NCBI RefSeq assembly: GCF_000003815.2
Contig: NC_049980.1
Span: forward strand, 30,455,609 to 30,519,608
Reading direction: 5' to 3'
DNA length: 64,000 nucleotides
DNA from: Branchiostoma floridae
Taxonomy: Eukaryota > Chordata > Leptocardii > Amphioxiformes > Branchiostomatidae
The notes beneath the pieces were generated by a model that had not been told where the DNA came from, ran no database searches, and worked only from the letters and a program-made list of their open reading frames with translations. This document shows, in pieces, positions 55,901-58,900 of the stretch (within the stretch, counting starts at the first letter, position 1; each line of letters begins with the position of its first letter). The translations under genes were made by a program, and so were the position numbers.

Positions 55901-58900
55901 CACTTTTAGTTTTAAGCAAAATACTGGGGAAAATGACATCCCAATTGTTGAAATAACACATTATTAATACTAAATAGATACAAACAATTGATGTCCTCAC
56001 TAAAAATAGTAGTTTTTAATGAATTTGCCAGCATTTTCTTTATCAGGTTTTTCTTTAACGCCCATAAACTGCCTGAGGTTGGTATGAGATGAAATTTGAT
56101 ATTCCCCTAAAGTTACCATCCCATTTGCCCAGTATGTGCTCTCCTCTAGCCCAGCTCACTCTCCCAGATCATCATCATGATGGTGATGACCCATTCTTCT
56201 CACCCCCAAGTGCAGGTAGTGTACATGAAAAAGGACAGAACAGACACTACCTGAGACACCAAGGAGAAAGGCAAAGGTTCTGGAGAGACTTGTCAAGTCA
56301 AAATAAAATCCTTGAGAAGAAAGGGGTACTTGCTGTGACAAAAGAGAGCAGAAGAAATCTGCAAATAGGTCAAAAAATTGCAGATTCCCTGACAGAACAG
56401 ATACATCCCATCAAGTTCACTGGTTGAGCATGGCCATCAAAGAAAAAATGCCATAATGACATTCTCAATCTCAGATCATTCTAGATCAGATCAGATCTAA
56501 TAATGATGTCTTTCTCCTTTTTTCTTAGTTTAGACAGTATTGCAGTATTTGTACATGCTTTATTTAACTTGTAGTCAGTGAACAAATGTGTTCAAAAAGG
56601 GTTCGGACAAGTCCCTGCAGTATCAGTCTTTTTGGCCTGTTGTCTGGTTGTGTCCCGTCCGTACCCCCATGTATTATCATATTCATGAAATGATCAAGTC
56701 TCTTGCTGTGTTTCCCAAATATGAATGCTAGAATCTTATGTAGGGGTTTATAAAGAATGAAATTCTAACAAAGTTAAGCTATCAAAGTGCTTGAACTTTA
56801 AAAAATTGTATTTGACCTTTCCTTCTACATGAAATAACAGCAGGATGTTATCATCGCCTTACAATAAATGACCAGAAAATGACACAACAAGGTGCTACTG
56901 CAAATCAAAGTTAGTTTTCTGGTCTTGTGGATTCTAGTGATGGAAGATAACATGGAATAGTGTTTATCTTTAGTTCTTCATGTGGGTATACTGTATGTAC
57001 CTTTACATACAGTCTTAAAGTTGTCCCGTCCGTACCCCCTCAGTGCCCCATTAAAGAAAGACCTGTATAAAAGTCACCGAGAGGTGTTGTGCAGAGATCT
57101 TTTAGAATATCAAGCCACAAGTATGTACCTTTGAACTGCCAATATCAATTTTGTTATATATCAAAGTTGATTTTTCAACCTCAATGACACCTGTTTACAC
57201 TGCAGCAGCGACACCTAGCTGCAGTGTGATGTAGAACTAGTTAGCGTTATCCTGAGTAAGGATAGATCCAACAACATTGGCTAGGTATTAATTCTCGGGA
57301 TGTGTACACATAACTCAATTTATCATGCATCGTCCTAACTGATCTATTTTGGAGCAAGTCGTTACCAATTTCTTACCTTTTGGAATGTTTCGTGTCATTT
57401 TGTAATTAGAAAGAAAATTTCTACAATTATAGAAATTTTTCTTACATTTCAATTTTTCCCCTCCACACTGCCAGGTTTTATTCCGTGAGACGAACCCAGG
57501 GATCCACTACGAGTTCTGGCTTCCCCTGGACAGGTACAATACCATGGTCCGTCAGCAGGGGAAGACGTACATCGGAGGGGGCGGGCATGTGGAGGTGGCG
57601 TACCCCCGTCCGCAGGTCCAACCCCTTCTCCCCACCACCACTACCCCTGCTCCTACAACCACCACAACAACAACCACTGCGGCGCCCAGGCGGACGGCTA
57701 GACCGTTCAGGCCCGGAAGAGGGAACACTGGATACTGGGTGTGGGTGCCTGCCCCGAACACCGGCGGTTCCAACCGCAACAGAGACGGTTACTGGGTGCG
57801 GAGGACCCCGGGAAGCCCCGTGTCTAACTCCAATGGAAACAGGTTCGGATTTGGTAATAGAGGAAATCGGCACAATTCAGGAGGAGGAACGAACAGCTTT
57901 CAAATTCCCGGGAGAGGAGTTCACACGGGGATAGTTTCTGGAGGATCGCGTGGTTCTGCTGGAGGAAACCGATTCAACGCAGGGCAACCCTTTTATCCGA
58001 GGACCCCCACTCAAACGAGAGTAGACAGCGGCTCACAAAGTAGTTCTCAAACTTCTTCCAGAAGTACAGGGAACAGACGTCACCACGAAAGAGTGAATGT
58101 GACTCCCTCGAGAGAAATCTATAGAGAGCGCCCTTCACAGAGTGGAAATAGCAACGTGTATAGACCACCAACGTCTTCACATGGTGGCTCGACCAATGAA
58201 AACGCTAGGAACCCAAGCGTTCCTGATAGGTCGCCCTCTCAGGGTGCCTCGACCAATGAAAACGCCAGGTACCCAAGCGTTCCTGGTAGGTCGCCCTCTC
58301 AGGGCGGCTCGACCAATGAGAACGCCGGGAACCGAAACGTGCCGGCTCCTGATAGGTCGGCCGTCGTCGGCTCCACGAAGGCACGAACGATTCCGAACAA
58401 CAACCGACAGTCCTCTCGGGAAGATTCGGATGACAGACAGCCCTTGTCCGGTGGCAACGTTCCCGACAGACGACCCTCTTCGGCTGAAACCGTGTACGAC
58501 AGAAGATACCCACCGAGAGAGGAGGACTCGAGTAACGAGCTTAGTCCCGGTAGGACTGCCAGCGAGGAGACGAGGACGACTGGGCGGACAGAGAACGTCA
58601 TTCCCCCGGCTCCTGACCCGGTGCCCCCGCCGCCGGTGTACGGTCCCGCTGCAGGTACCGTCGGGGCCAGACCTACACCAAAGCCAACTAAATATGGTAA
58701 GCCGTATTTATAGTTTTGCTAAAGTGAGAGTGCTAAAAGTCCTTAGTTAAGACTGATACCAGTTATTACGGAACCTGTGTAGTCTTTCGAGATCTTGTTT
58801 CAACAATTAAGTGGTAATCTTCGCTAGTTACCTCTGGAATACATATTATCGTTGTAAAGATTTTATGCGCTATTTTAGTACGGAAGCTTGTTCCAAAGAT

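Noticed and set aside
57478-57934. Frames of 131-149 residues overlapping the linker exon in other frames
   Set aside because: GC-rich coding sequence often leaves alternative frames open. The exon frame is fixed by spacer and NTR homology on both sides.
58142-58750. 202-residue + strand frame over the end of the linker exon
   Set aside because: It is a shadow frame of the 57475-58696 exon. It runs through the donor site and has no domain.
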